Shown: positions 38,245-53,200, counted from the first letter of the stretch. The stretch is DNA of 64,000 bases from Pythium myriotylum (GCA_023091665.1 JALJCQ010000030.1:3102501-3166500); one strand, 5' to 3'. Program-made: numbers and translations. The notes: generated from the sequence alone by a model not told the origin.

Positions 38245-41200
38245 ATGGCGATGCGGCGACGACTCAAGGAGCGCCCTGCGTCCGCGGAGATCGCGACGGA
38301 CGACGGCGAGCGCGTCGGGAGCGCGCCGTCGCGAGACGAAGACCGCGTGACGCTGCCTGACGTCGTGTCGCCGAGCCACGGCGAGCACGAGCAGCGCAAC
38401 CGCACGCCGCGTGCCACTGGCCGCTCGACCGCGTGGACCAGCCCGAGCTTCCAGGGCGTCGCTGCGATGGGGCGTAGTGAGAACAAACGGTGCGAGGGTC
38501 GCGAGTGCGCGGTCGGTCGAGTGGGGGATGGAGATGGCGATGGCTGATGGCGTTTTATCCTAGTTCATTGGACCTGCGCGACAAGAAGAAGCTGCGGTGC
38601 ATCTGGCTGGCGCCAGACGAAGGTTTGCCGACCAAGAGCAAGTAGATCTTGCTTTGTCTGATGACCACGCGTGTAAACTCCAGGCGACCAGCAAGTTGTT
38701 CGACCTCCTCCATTGGACGCACAGCACTACTCCAATATACTGGTACGCAGGACATTGGTCGGTGTGCGATTGAGTTGCCGATGATTAACCCGGAAACAGA
38801 TGTCCCGCTTTGGTCAAGATGTCATAGTGAAGATCAAGCGTGCCGATGTATTGTCTGTTCAACTCGAGAAGAACCTCCGATTTATGGATGCTGTCCACAC
38901 CTACGAGCAATCAGCGAAGATGCTGGTGGGTTAAGAGATGCGCTGCAGACGTGGGTGTGTCTGTTTTATAACTTTTGACGCCGCGATGTAGAACAGGTGC
39001 ATTCAGAAGCGTGCCGAATCACAAGATGTTTCAGTCGAGGAAATGAAATGGCTGAAGATTGACTACGAGATTCGATGTGTACAGTTGGTTGCGCTATGCT
39101 TGCTCGGGGCGCGTAAATCGGACGCCGTTGTGGACAACACCCCTTTTCTGGTACGGCATGCTGGTTAGCGAAGCAGGACTGTACGTGCTAATGGTGGGAG
39201 GAATACTTCTAGTTGTTAAAGAAGGCTGAAGAACTCACTGGACGTGACGGACTTCGATATTGTAAACGTTTGGTGCAGCGAGCTGCTATCTACCAGAGTC
39301 TTGCAAACTACTACAAGAAGCAAAAGAAGCTCCAGGCTGCACTACAAGTGGCGACAAAGGCTGTACAAATCAACGAGAAGCTTTCTGTGAAAGATCGATT
39401 ACCAATCGCCTATTTTCTCGTAGCATGCTTGCACGGACTTCTCGGTGATCCCAGTAACGCTGGTTTGATGTACACTGAGTGCCTTGCCATCTCTCAGAAT
39501 CAAAAACTTGTCGACGATGTGAGCCCGGGTAGTGACGTGGACACAATTCACGTTCTCCGGGCTGCCACACTTCACAATATGGCGATAGAGTGGGCAAATT
39601 TACAGATGCCGGACCAATGTCGGGAAACTCTTGCAAAGGCAATGGAAGTTGGAGTGAGTCATCTACCAGAAGGCCATCCTGTCGTCAATCGGGTGCTGGA
39701 AACGTACAAAATAATGCGGCAGAATTTCTTGTTTGGTGAGGCTCCCGGTGTTCGAATAGGTGAGTCTCGTGGAGCTGTTGCTCCAGCCGGCGTTTCCGTG
39801 AAGAGAACGCGACACCCTGATCCAAGCGTATCTCATCCTGTTCCAGCTCCACCAGTCCTATCACCACCACCCGTAGAGCTAAGAAAGCGAAGTCCTCGAG
39901 TCCAGAATATCCATAAGCAAAGCGATGCGAACTCCAGTCAGCCCAGTCCAATTCGACCAGCAAGCCGACCAGATGACCGAACAACATCAGCCATTTCTCC
40001 TCGAAGGCGTGTACAAAAGAGGCCCTTATCCACTCCTGAACTTCCAATTGGTCTTTCTGGCCGCCCGTTGTCACCAGGCGCGACACGAACTTCTCTCATC
40101 CCGAGTGTACCTGAAGAGACGTTTACTCACGCTCTTAGCTCAAAGCACCGCGATCACAAAGCTAACGTCCTCGCCGAGGCTCGAATATTTGTTGCTCGTC
40201 GCAAAGCTGCGACTCGGATACAGGTAAGCGAGGAATGGTAGCGATTTAGGTGCTCTTGGGGATGAATCTTCTTTTTTTTACAGAAAACATGGCGGCGGAG
40301 TCTTGCTCGCCATCGGATTGCCGAACAACGTCGCGAGCACGCCGCTATTCATATTCAAAGTGCGGCAAGAATGCACAAACACAAGTCCCAATATCAAAAA
40401 GTACGGGAAAAGGCTGCAATGATTCAAGCAGTTTGGCGCGGTGCGGCTGTTCGGACGACTTTGCGCAACCTAGCTGCATCTGGCGCCAAAATCCAAGCTG
40501 CCTGGAGGGGTAAGGCTGAACGTGCCAGATACTTTGAAGCGAGAGAGAATGTCGTATACCTACAAGCAATTTTGCGGGGACACATCGCGCGCCGAGTCCT
40601 TTCTGCAGAGCGGGAGTCTGCTACTCGAATCCAGTCGCACATCCGAAGACATCTGGTACAAAAGCACAACAAGATAGCACTTCCATCTGTGGCGGAGAGT
40701 CCCCAGCACAGCGAGAAATCCCTTGAGCATTCATCCAGTTCATCGAATATCCAGCTAGAAAACACTAACATCGAGCAAGACATCCAGCACGAATGCGGAT
40801 ATCCGACCATCATCACAACGTTTCCAACCCAAAATGCAAGCCCAGCAATTGTGGAGTCTGCGGGGTGTATGGTGTTGGTCGAGTCGACTAAGGTCGCAGA
40901 TGACGAGGAATCCGCCTTGACGATGGAGGTGGAGGCGGAGATCAAGTCGACGGAGGCGGAGATGGCGGGTGGTGTAGATGCGACGGAAACCGTGGAGGCG
41001 GTGGTGGAGAATATCGAAGCCGTGGTCGAGACGGTGGAGTCGACGGTGGAGTCTGTGGTGGCTGCGTCGGCCTTGACGGCGGCTGCGGAGGAGTTGGCGG
41101 AAGTGGATGTGGTGGGAGTGGCAGTGTTGGATTCTGCGTCTACGGTAATCGACACAGTTGAGGCGGTCGAGGCGGTCGAGGCGGTCGAGGCGGTCGAGGC

Positions 41201-44200
41201 GGTCGAGGCGGTCGAGGCGGTCGAGGCGGTCGATGCTTTTGAGACGGTGGAAGCTGTTGATGCTATTGAGCCGGTGGAAGCTGTTGATGGTATTGAGACG
41301 GCGGAAGCTGTTGATGCTATTGAGACGGTGGTAGCTGTTGAGGCTATTGAGACGGCGGAAGCTGTTGAGGCTATTGAGACGGCGGAAGCTGTTGAGGCTA
41401 TTGAGACGGTTGACGCGGTCGAAACGGTTGACGCGGTCGAGGGTGTCGATGCAGTCGAGGGTGTCGATGCAGTCGAGGGTGTCGATGCAGTCGAGGGTGT
41501 CGATGCAGTCGAGGCGACAGAGACCGAGGCAACAGAGCCCGAGGCGACAGAGGCTGTGGATGCTGTGGTGGAGTCGGTGGTGACGGTGGAGGCATTGGTC
41601 GAAGCGGTGTCGGGTCCGGCTGCGGCTGCGTCGCGCGAGGTATCGTCTTTCGAGGTGGAAGAGATCGCGGCACCATCGACGTCGTTATCAGCTGGTGTGA
41701 GTGAGTCGTTGGCGAGTGAGTCGTTGGCGAGTGAGTCGTTGGCGAGTGAGTCGGTGGCGAGTGAGTCGGTGGAAGTGGAGGCTGTGTTGTCGGATGTGTT
41801 GTCGGAGGTGTCGTCGGAGGCGTTTGCGAACGTGGTCGCGGATGAGAGCTCAGCGGCGAGTTCGACTGGGGTGGAGGAGGACGTGGTGGCGGCAATGTCG
41901 GCAATATCAGCAATGGCGGCTGCGGCGTCTGTGGCTACTCTGGGTACGATCCCAACGGACTCGGCCGTGGATTCTTTGGGGCCCGTCGAGTCTGTGGAGA
42001 TGGCGGGTGGTGTAGATGCGACGGAAACCGTGGAGGCGGTGGTGGAGAATATCGAAGCCGTGGTCGAGACGGTGGAGTCGACGGTGGAGTCTGTGGTGGC
42101 TGCGTCGGCCTTGACGGCGGCTGCGGAGGAGTTGGCGGAAGTGGATGTGGTGGGAGTGGCAGTGTTGGATTCTGCGTCTACGGTAATCGACACAGTTGAG
42201 GCGGTCGAGGCGGTCGAGGCGGTCGAGGCGGTCGAGGCGGTCGAGGCGGTCGATGCTTTTGAGACGGTGGAAGCTGTTGATGCTATTGAGCCGGTGGAAG
42301 CTGTTGATGGTATTGAGACGGCGGAAGCTGTTGATGCTATTGAGACGGTTGACGCGGTCGAGGGTGTCGATGCAGTCGAGGGTGTCGATGCAGTCGAGGC
42401 GACAGAGACCGAGGCAACAGAGCCCGAGGCGACAGAGGCTGTGGATGCTGTGGTGGAGTCGGTGGTGACGGTGGAGGCATTGGTCGAAGCGGTGTCGGGT
42501 CCGGCTGCGGCTGCGTCGCGCGAGGTATCGTCTTTCGAGGTGGAAGAGATCGCGGCACCATCGACGTCGTTATCAGCTGGTGTGAGTGAGTCGTTGGCGA
42601 GTGAGTCGTTGGCGAGTGAGTCGTTGGCGAGTGAGTCGTTGGCGAGTGAGTCGGTGGAAGTGGAGGCTGTGTTGTCGGATGTGTTGTCGGAGGTGTCGTC
42701 GGAGGCGTTTGCGAACGTGGTCGCGGATGAGAGCTCAGCGGCGAGTTCGACTGGGGTGGAGGAGGACGTGGTGGCGGCAATGTCGGCAATATCAGCAATG
42801 GCGGCTGCGGCGTCTGTGGCTACTCTGGGTACGATCCCAACGGACTCGGCCGTGGATTCTTTGGGGCCCGTCGAGTCTATGGAGATGGCGGCGGGTGGTG
42901 TAGATGCGACGGAAACCGTGGAGGCGGTGGTGGAGAATATCGAAGCCGTGGTCGAGACGGTGGAGTCGACGGTGGAGTCTGTGGTGGCTGCGTCGGCCTT
43001 GACGGCGGCTGCGGAGGAGTTGGCGGAAGTGGATGTGGTGGGAGTGGCAGTGTTGGATTCTGCGTCTACGGTAATCGACACAGTTGAGGCGGTCGAGGCG
43101 GTCGAGGCGGTCGAGGCGGTCGAGGCGGTCGAGGCGGTCGATGCTTTTGAGACGGTGGAAGCTGTTGATGCTATTGAGCCGGTGGAAGCTGTTGATGGTA
43201 TTGAGACGGCGTTAGCTGTTGATGCTATTGAGACGGTGGTAGCTGTTGAGGCTATTGAGACGGTGGAAGCTGTTGAGGCTATTGAGACGGCGGAAGCTGT
43301 TGAGGCTATTGAGACGGTTGACGCGGTCGAAACGGTTGACGCGGTCGAGGGTGTCGATGCAGTCGAGGGTGTCGATGCAGTCGAGGGTGTCGATGCAGTC
43401 GAGGGTGTCGATGCAGTCGAGGCGACAGAGACCGAGGCAACAGAGCCCGAGGCGACAGAGGCTGTGGATGCTGTGGTGGAGTCGGTGGTGACGGTGGAGG
43501 CATTGGTCGAAGCGGTGTCGGGTCCGGCTGCGGCTGCGTCGCGCGAGGTATCGTCTTTCGAGGTGGAAGAGATCGCGGCACCATCGACGTCGTTATCAGC
43601 TGGTGTGAGTGAGTCGTTGGCGAGTGAGTCGTTGGCGAGTGAGTCGTTGGCGAGTGAGTCGGTGGCGAGTGAGTCGGTGGAAGTGGAGGCTGTGTTGTCG
43701 GATGTGTTGTCGGAGGTGTCGTCGGAGGCGTTTGCGAACGTGGTCGCGGATGAGAGCTCAGCGGCGAGTTCGACTGGGGTGGAGGAGGACGTGGTGGCGG
43801 CAATGTCGGCAATATCAGCAATGGCGGCTGCGGCGTCTGTGGCTACTCTGGGTACGATCCCAACGGACTCGGCCGTGGATTCTTTGGGGCCCGTCGAGTC
43901 TGTGGAGATGGCGGGTGGTGTAGATGCGACGGAAACCGTGGAGGCGGTGGTGGAGAATATCGAAGCCGTGGTCGAGACGGTGGAGTCGACGGTGGAGTCT
44001 GTGGTGGCTGCGTCGGCCTTGACGGCGGCTGCGGAGGAGTTGGCGGAAGTGGATGTGGTGGGAGTGGCAGTGTTGGATTCTGCGTCTACGGTAATCGACA
44101 CAGTTGAGGCGGTCGAGGCGGTCGAGGCGGTCGAGGCGGTCGATGCTTTTGAGACGGTGGAAGCTGTCGAGACAGTGGAAGCTGTTGATGGTATTGAGAC

Positions 44201-47200
44201 GGCGGAAGCTGTTGATGCTATTGAGACGGTTGACGCGGTCGAGGGTGTCGATGCAGTCGAGGGTGTCGATGCAGTCGAGAGAGTCGATGCAGTCGAGGGG
44301 ACAGAGACCGAGGCAACAGAGACCGAGGCGACAGAGGCTGTGGATGCTGTGGTGGAGTCGGTGGTGACGGTGGAGGCATTGGTCGAAGCGGTGTCGGGTC
44401 CGGCTGCGGCTGCGTCGCGCGAGGTATCGTCTTTCGAGGTGGAAGAGATCGCGGCACCATCGACGTCGTTATCAGCTGGTGTGAGTGAGTCGTTGGCGAG
44501 TGAGTCGTTGGCGAGTGAGTCGTTGGCGAGTGAGTCGGTGGCGAGTGAGTCGGTGGAAGTGGAGGCTGTGTTGTCGGATGTGTTGTCGGAGGTGTCGTCG
44601 GAGGCGTTTGCGAACGTGGTCGCGGATGAGAGCTCAGCGGCGAGTTCGACTGGGGTGGAGGAGGACGTGGTGGCGGCAATGTCGGCAATATCAGCAATGG
44701 CGGCTGCGGCGTCTGTGGCTACTCTGGGTACGATCCCAACGGACTCGGCCGTGGATTCTTTGGGGCCCGTCGAGTCTGTGGAGATGGCGGGTGGTGTAGA
44801 TGCGACGGAAACCGTGGAGGCGGTGGTGGAGAATATCGAAGCCGTGGTCGAGACGGTGGAGTCGACGGTGGAGTCTGTGGTGGCTGCGTCGGCCTTGACG
44901 GCGGCTGCGGAGGAGTTGGCGGAAGTGGATGTGGTGGGAGTGGCAGTGTTGGATTCTGCGTCTACGGTAATCGACACAGTTGAGGCGGTCGAGGCGGTCG
45001 AGGCGGTCGAGGCGGTCGAGGCGGTCGAGGCGGTCGATGCTTTTGAGACGGTGGAAGCTGTTGATGCTATTGAGCCGGTGGAAGCTGTTGATGGTATTGA
45101 GACGGCGGAAGCTGTTGATGCTATTGAGACGGCGAAAGCTATTGAGACAGTGGAAGCTGTTGATGCTATTGAGACGGCGAAAGCTGTCGAGACAGTGGAA
45201 GCTGTTGATGCTATTGAGACGGTGGAAGCTGTTGATGCTATTGAGACGGTGGAAGCTGTTGAGGCTATTGAGACGGCGGAAGCTGTTGAGGCTATTGAGA
45301 CGGTTGACGCGGTCGAAACGGTTGACGCGGTCGAGGGTGTCGATGCAGTCGAGGGTGTCGATGCAGTCGAGGGTGTCGATGCAGTCGAGAGAGTCGATGC
45401 AGTCGAGGCGACAGAGACCGAGGCAACAGAGACCGAGGCGACAGAGGCTGTGGATGCTGTGGTGGAGTCGGTGGTGACGGTGGAGGCATTGGTCGAAGCG
45501 GTGTCGGGTCCGGCTGCGGCTGCGTCGCGCGAGGTATCGTCTTTCGAGGTGGAAGAGATCGCGGCACCATCGACGTCGTTATCAGCTGGTGTGAGTGAGT
45601 CGTTGGCGAGTGAGTCGTTGGCGAGTGAGTCGTTGGCGAGTGAGTCGGTGGCGAGTGAGTCGGTGGAAGTGGAGGCTGTGTTGTCGGATGTGTTGTCGGA
45701 GGTGTCGTCGGAGGCGTTTGCGAACGTGGTCGCGGATGAGAGCTCAGCGGCGAGTTCGACTGGGGTGGAGGAGGACGTGGTGGCGGCAATGTCGGCAATA
45801 TCAGCAATGGCGGCTGCGGCGTCTGTGGCTACTCTGGGTACGATCCCAACGGACTCGGCCGTGGATTCTTTGGGGCCCGTCGAGTCTGTGGAGATGGCGG
45901 GTGGTGTAGATGCGACGGAAACCGTGGAGGCGGTGGTGGAGAATATCGAAGCCGTGGTCGAGACGGTGGAGTCGACGGTGGAGTCTGTGGTGGCTGCGTC
46001 GGCCTTGACGGCGGCTGCGGAGGAGTTGGCGGAAGTGGATGTGGTGGGAGTGGCAGTGTTGGATTCTGCGTCTACGGTAATCGACACAGTTGAGGCGGTC
46101 GAGGCGGTCGAGGCGGTCGAGGCGGTCGATGCTTTTGAGACAGTGGAAGCTGTTGATGCTATTGAGCCGGTGGTAGCTGTTGAGGCTATTGAGACGGTGG
46201 AAGCTGTTGAGGCTATTGAGACGGCGGAAGCTGTTGAGGCTATTGAGACGGTTGACGCGGTCGAGGGTGTCGATGCAGTCGAGGGTGTCGATGCAGTCGA
46301 GGGTGTCGATGCAGTCGAGGGTGTCGATGCAGTCGAGAGAGTCGATGCAGTCGAGGCGACAGAGACCGAGGCAACAGAGACCGAGGCGACAGAGGCTGTG
46401 GATGCTGTGGTGGAGTCGGTGGTGACGGTGGAGGCATTGGTCGAAGCGGTGTCGGGTCCGGCTGCGGCTGCGTCGCGCGAGGTATCGTCTTTCGAGGTGG
46501 AAGAGATCGCGGCACCATCGACGTCGTTATCAGCTGGTGTGAGTGAGTCGTTGGCGAGTGAGTCGTTGGCGAGTGAGTGAGTCGGTGGCGAGTGAGTCGG
46601 TGGAAGTGGAGGCTGTGTTGTCGGATGTGTTGTCGGAGGTGTCGTCGGAGGCGTTTGCGAACGTGGTCGCGGATGAGAGCTCAGCGGCGAGTTCGACTGG
46701 GGTGGAGGAGGACGTGGTGGCGGCAATGTCGGCAATATCAGCAATGGCGGCTGCGGCGTCTGTGGCTACTCTGGGTACGATCCCAACGGACTCGGCCGTG
46801 GATTCTTTGGGGCCCGTCGAGTCTGTGGAGATGGCGGGTGGTGTAGATGCGACGGAAACCGTGGAGGCGGTGGTGGAGAATATCGAAGCCGTGGTCGAGA
46901 CGGTGGAGTCGACGGTGGAGTCTGTGGTGGCTGCGTCGGCCTTGACGGCGGCTGCGGAGGAGTTGGCGGAAGTGGATGTGGTGGGAGTGGCAGTGTTGGA
47001 TTCTGCGTCTACGGTAATCGACACAGTTGAGGCGGTCGAGGCGGTCGAGGCGGTCGAGGCGGTCGATGCTTTTGAGACGGTGGAAGCTGTTGATGCTATT
47101 GAGCCGGTGGTAGCTGTTGAGGCTATTGAGACGGTGGAAGCTGTTGAGGCTATTGAGACGGCGGAAGCTGTTGAGGCTATTGAGACGGTTGACGCGGTCG

Positions 47201-50200
47201 AAACGGTTGACGCGGTCGAGGGTGTCGATGCAGTCGAGGGTGTCGATGCAGTCGAGGGTGTCGATGCAGTCGAGGGTGTCGATGCAGTCGAGGCGACAGA
47301 GACCGAGGCAACAGAGCCCGAGGCGACAGAGGCTGTGGATGCTGTGGTGGAGTCGGTGGTGACGGTGGAGGCATTGGTCGAAGCGGTGTCGGGTCCGGCT
47401 GCGGCTGCGTCGCGCGAGGTATCGTCTTTCGAGGTGGAAGAGATCGCGGCACCATCGACGTCGTTATCAGCTGGTGTGAGTGAGTCGTTGGCGAGTGAGT
47501 CGTTGGCGAGTGAGTCGTTGGCGAGTGAGTCGTTGGCGAGTGAGTCGGTGGCGAGTGAGTCGGTGGAAGTGGAGGCTGTGTTGTCGGATGTGTTGTCGGA
47601 GGTGTCGTCGGAGGCGTTTGCGAACGTGGTCGCGGATGAGAGCTCAGCGGCGAGTTCGACTGGGGTGGAGGAGGACGTGGTGGCGGCAATGTCGGCAATA
47701 TCAGCAATGGCGGCTGCGGCGTCTGTGGCTACTCTGGGTACGATCCCAACGGACTCGGCCGTGGATTCTTTGGGGCCCGTCGAGTCTGTGGAGATGGCGG
47801 CGGGTGGTGTAGATGCGACGGAAACCGTGGAGGCGGTGGTGGAGAATATCGAAGCCGTGGTCGAGACGGTGGAGTCGACGGTGGAGTCTGTGGTGGCTGC
47901 GTCGGCCTTGACGGCGGCTGCGGAGGAGTTGGCGGAAGTGGATGTGGTGGGAGTGGCAGTGTTGGATTCTGCGTCTACGGTAATCGACACAGTTGAGGCG
48001 GTCGAGGCGGTCGAGGCGGTCGAGGCGGTCGAGGCGGTCGAGGCGGTCGATGCTATTGGAACGGCGGAAGCTGTCGAGACAGTGGAAGCTGTTGATGGTA
48101 TTGAGACGGCGGAAGCTGTTGATGCTATTGAGACGGCGAAAGCTGTCGAGACAGTGGAAGCTGTTGATGCTATTGAGACGGTGGAAGCTGTTGAGGCTAT
48201 TGAGACGGCGGAAGCTGTTGATGCTATTGAGACGGTTGACGCGGTCGAAACGGTTGACGCGGTCGAGGGTGTCGATGCAGTCGAGGGTGTCGATGCAGTC
48301 GAGGGTGTCGATGCAGTCGAGGGTGTCGATGCAGTCGAGGCGACAGAGACCGAGGCAACAGAGCCCGAGGCGACAGAGGCTGTGGATGCTGTGGTGGAGT
48401 CGGTGGTGACGGTGGAGGCATTGGTCGAAGCGGTGTCGGGTCCGGCTGCGGCTGCGTCGCGCGAGGTATCGTCTTTCGAGGTGGAAGAGATCGCGGCACC
48501 ATCGACGTCGTTATCAGCTGGTGTGAGTGAGTCGTTGGCGAGTGAGTCGTTGGCGAGTGAGTCGTTGGCGAGTGAGTCGGTGGCGAGTGAGTCGGTGGAA
48601 GTGGAGGCTGTGTTGTCGGATGTGTTGTCGGAGGTGTCGTCGGAGGCGTTTGCGAACGTGGTCGCGGATGAGAGCTCAGCGGCGAGTTCGACTGGGGTGG
48701 AGGAGGACGTGGTGGCGGCAATGTCGGCAATATCAGCAATGGCGGCTGCGGCGTCTGTGGCTACTCTGGGTACGATCCCAACGGACTCGGCCGTGGATTC
48801 TTTGGGGCCCGTCGAGTCTGTGGAGATGGCGGCGGGTGGTGTAGATGCGACGGAAACCGTGGAGGCGGTGGTGGAGAATATCGAAGCCGTGGTCGAGACG
48901 GTGGAGTCGACGGTGGAGTCTGTGGTGGCTGCGTCGGCCTTGACGGCGGCTGCGGAGGAGTTGGCGGAAGTGGATGTGGTGGGAGTGGCAGTGTTGGATT
49001 CTGCGTCTACGGTAATCGACACAGTTGAGGCGGTCGAGGCGGTCGAGGCGGTCGAGGCGGTCGAGGCGGTCGAGGCGGTCGATGCTATTGGAACGGCGGA
49101 AGCTGTCGAGACAGTGGAAGCTGTTGATGGTATTGAGACGGCGGAAGCTGTTGATGCTATTGAGACGGTTGACGCGGTCGAGGGTGTCGATGCAGTCGAG
49201 GGTGTCGATGCAGTCGAGGCGACAGAGACCGAGGCAACAGAGCCCGAGGCGACAGAGGCTGTGGATGCTGTGGTGGAGTCGGTGGTGACGGTGGAGGCAT
49301 TGGTCGAAGCGGTGTCGGGTCCGGCTGCGGCTGCGTCGCGCGAGGTATCGTCTTTCGAGGTGGAAGAGATCGCGGCACCATCGACGTCGTTATCAGCTGG
49401 TGTGAGTGAGTCGTTGGCGAGTGAGTCGTTGGCGAGTGAGTCGTTGGCGAGTGAGTCGGTGGCGAGTGAGTCGGTGGAAGTGGAGGCTGTGTTGTCGGAT
49501 GTGTTGTCGGAGGTGTCGTCGGAGGCGTTTGCGAACGTGGTCGCGGATGAGAGCTCAGCGGCGAGTTCGACTGGGGTGGAGGAGGACGTGGTGGCGGCAA
49601 TGTCGGCAATATCAGCAATGGCGGCTGCGGCGTCTGTGGCTACTCTGGGTACGATCCCAACGGACTCGGCCGTGGATTCTTTGGGGCCCGTCGAGTCTAT
49701 GGAGATGGCGGCGGGTGGTGTAGATGCGACGGAAACCGTGGAGGCGGTGGTGGAGAATATCGAAGCCGTGGTCGAGACGGTGGAGTCGACGGTGGAGTCT
49801 GTGGTGGCTGCGTCGGCCTTGACGGCGGCTGCGGAGGAGTTGGCGGAAGTGGATGTGGTGGGAGTGGCAGTGTTGGATTCTGCGTCTACGGTAATCGACA
49901 CAGTTGAGGCGGTCGAGGCGGTCGAGGCGGTCGAGGCGGTCGAGGCGGTCGATGCTATTGGAACGGCGGAAGCTGTCGAGACAGTGGAAGCTGTTGATGG
50001 TATTGAGACGGCGGAAGCTGTTGATGCTATTGAGACGGTTGACGCGGTCGAGGGTGTCGATGCAGTCGAGGGTGTCGATGCAGTCGAGGCGACAGAGACC
50101 GAGGCAACAGAGCCCGAGGCGACAGAGGCTGTGGATGCTGTGGTGGAGTCGGTGGTGACGGTGGAGGCATTGGTCGAAGCGGTGTCGGGTCCGGCTGCGG

Positions 50201-53200
50201 CTGCGTCGCGCGAGGTATCGTCTTTCGAGGTGGAAGAGATCGCGGCACCATCGACGTCGTTATCAGCTGGTGTGAGTGAGTCGTTGGCGAGTGAGTCGTT
50301 GGCGAGTGAGTCGTTGGCGAGTGAGTCGTTGGCGAGTGAGTCGGTGGAAGTGGAGGCTGTGTTGTCGGATGTGTTGTCGGAGGTGTCGTCGGAGGCGTTT
50401 GCGAACGTGGTCGCGGATGAGAGCTCAGCGGCGAGTTCGACTGGGGTGGAGGAGGACGTGGTGGCGGCAATGTCGGCAATATCAGCAATGGCGGCTGCGG
50501 CGTCTGTGGCTACTCTGGGTACGATCCCAACGGACTCGGCCGTGGATTCTTTGGGGCCCGTCGAGTCTATGGAGATGGCGGCGGGTGGTGTAGATGCGAC
50601 GGAAACCGTGGAGGCGGTGGTGGAGAATATCGAAGCCGTGGTCGAGACGGTGGAGTCGACGGTGGAGTCTGTGGTGGCTGCGTCGGCCTTGACGGCGGCT
50701 GCGGAGGAGTTGGCGGAAGTGGATGTGGTGGGAGTGGCAGTGTTGGATTCTGCGTCTACGGTAATCGACACAGTTGAGGCGGTCGAGGCGGTCGAGGCGG
50801 TCGAGGCGGTCGAGGCGGTCGAGGCGGTCGATGCTTTTGAGACGGTGGAAGCTGTTGATGCTATTGAGCCGGTGGAAGCTGTTGATGGTATTGAGACGGC
50901 GGAAGCTGTTGATGCTATTGAGACGGTTGACGCGGTCGAGGGTGTCGATGCAGTCGAGGGTGTCGATGCAGTCGAGGGTGTCGATGCAGTCGAGGCGACA
51001 GAGACCGAGGCAACAGAGCCCGAGGCGACAGAGGCTGTGGATGCTGTGGTGGAGTCGGTGGTGACGGTGGAGGCATTGGTCGAAGCGGTGTCGGGTCCGG
51101 CTGCGGCTGCGTCGCGCGAGGTATCGTCTTTCGAGGTGGAAGAGATCGCGGCACCATCGACGTCGTTATCAGCTGGTGTGAGTGAGTCGTTGGCGAGTGA
51201 GTCGTTGGCGAGTGAGTCGTTGGCGAGTGAGTCGTTGGCGAGTGAGTCGGTGGCGAGTGAGTCGGTGGAAGTGGAGGCTGTGTTGTCGGATGTGTTGTCG
51301 GAGGTGTCGTCGGAGGCGTTTGCGAACGTGGTCGCGGATGAGAGCTCAGCGGCGAGTTCGACTGGGGTGGAGGAGGACGTGGTGGCGGCAATGTCGGCAA
51401 TATCAGCAATGGCGGCTGCGGCGTCTGTGGCTACTCTGGGTACGATCCCAACGGACTCGGCCGTGGATTCTTTGGGGCCCGTCGAGTCTGTGGAGATGGC
51501 GGCGGGTGGTGTAGATGCGACGGAAACCGTGGAGGCGGTGGTGGAGAATATCGAAGCCGTGGTCGAGACGGTGGAGTCGACGGTGGAGTCTGTGGTGGCT
51601 GCGTCGGCCTTGACGGCGGCTGCGGAGGAGTTGGCGGAAGTGGATGTGGTGGGAGTGGCAGTGTTGGATTCTGCGTCTACGGTAATCGACACAGTTGAGG
51701 CGGTCGAGGCGGTCGAGGCGGTCGAGGCGGTCGAGGCGGTCGAGGCGGTCGATGCTATTGGAACGGCGGAAGCTGTCGAGACAGTGGAAGCTGTTGATGG
51801 TATTGAGACGGCGGAAGCTGTTGATGCTATTGAGACGGTTGACGCGGTCGAGGGTGTCGATGCAGTCGAGGGTGTCGATGCAGTCGAGGCGACAGAGACC
51901 GAGGCAACAGAGCCCGAGGCGACAGAGGCTGTGGATGCTGTGGTGGAGTCGGTGGTGACGGTGGAGGCATTGGTCGAAGCGGTGTCGGGTCCGGCTGCGG
52001 CTGCGTCGCGCGAGGTATCGTCTTTCGAGGTGGAAGAGATCGCGGCACCATCGACGTCGTTATCAGCTGGTGTGAGTGAGTCGTTGGCGAGTGAGTCGTT
52101 GGCGAGTGAGTCGTTGGCGAGTGAGTCGTTGGCGAGTGAGTCGGTGGCGAGTGAGTCGGTGGAAGTGGAGGCTGTGTTGTCGGATGTGTTGTCGGAGGTG
52201 TCGTCGGAGGCGTTTGCGAACGTGGTCGCGGATGAGAGCTCAGCGGCGAGTTCGACTGGGGTGGAGGAGGACGTGGTGGCGGCAATGTCGGCAATATCAG
52301 CAATGGCGGCTGCGGCGTCTGTGGCTACTCTGGGTACGATCCCAACGGACTCGGCCGTGGATTCTTTGGGGCCCGTCGAGTCTATGGAGATGGCGGCGGG
52401 TGGTGTAGATGCGACGGAAACCGTGGAGGCGGTGGTGGAGAATATCGAAGCCGTGGTCGAGACGGTGGAGTCGACGGTGGAGTCTGTGGTGGCTGCGTCG
52501 GCCTTGACGGCGGCTGCGGAGGAGTTGGCGGAAGTGGATGTGGTGGGAGTGGCAGTGTTGGATTCTGCGTCTACGGTAATCGACACAGTTGAGGCGGTCG
52601 AGGCGGTCGAGGCGGTCGAGGCGGTCGAGGCGGTCGAGGCGGTCGATGCTTTTGAGACGGTGGAAGCTGTTGATGCTATTGAGCCGGTGGAAGCTGTTGA
52701 TGGTATTGAGACGGCGTTAGCTGTTGATGCTATTGAGACGGTGGTAGCTGTTGAGGCTATTGAGACGGTGGAAGCTGTTGAGGCTATTGAGACGGCGGAA
52801 GCTGTTGAGGCTATTGAGACGGTTGACGCGGTCGAAACGGTTGACGCGGTCGAGGGTGTCGATGCAGTCGAGGGTGTCGATGCAGTCGAGGGTGTCGATG
52901 CAGTCGAGGGTGTCGATGCAGTCGAGGCGACAGAGACCGAGGCAACAGAGCCCGAGGCGACAGAGGCTGTGGATGCTGTGGTGGAGTCGGTGGTGACGGT
53001 GGAGGCATTGGTCGAAGCGGTGTCGGGTCCGGCTGCGGCTGCGTCGCGCGAGGTATCGTCTTTCGAGGTGGAAGAGATCGCGGCACCATCGACGTCGTTA
53101 TCAGCTGGTGTGAGTGAGTCGTTGGCGAGTGAGTCGTTGGCGAGTGAGTCGTTGGCGAGTGAGTCGGTGGCGAGTGAGTCGGTGGAAGTGGAGGCTGTGT

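Noticed and set aside
37686..38486. Minus-strand frame of 266 codons
   Set aside because: It overlaps the 3' end of lipin and exon 1 of the giant gene and shows no domain, helix pattern or signal.
38564..38742. One continuous frame (beginning IGPARQEEAAV) as a single exon of the giant gene
   Set aside because: It ends in a phase that creates a stop at the next exon; splitting it with a 61-bp intron at 38623-38683 puts every flanking exon in phase.
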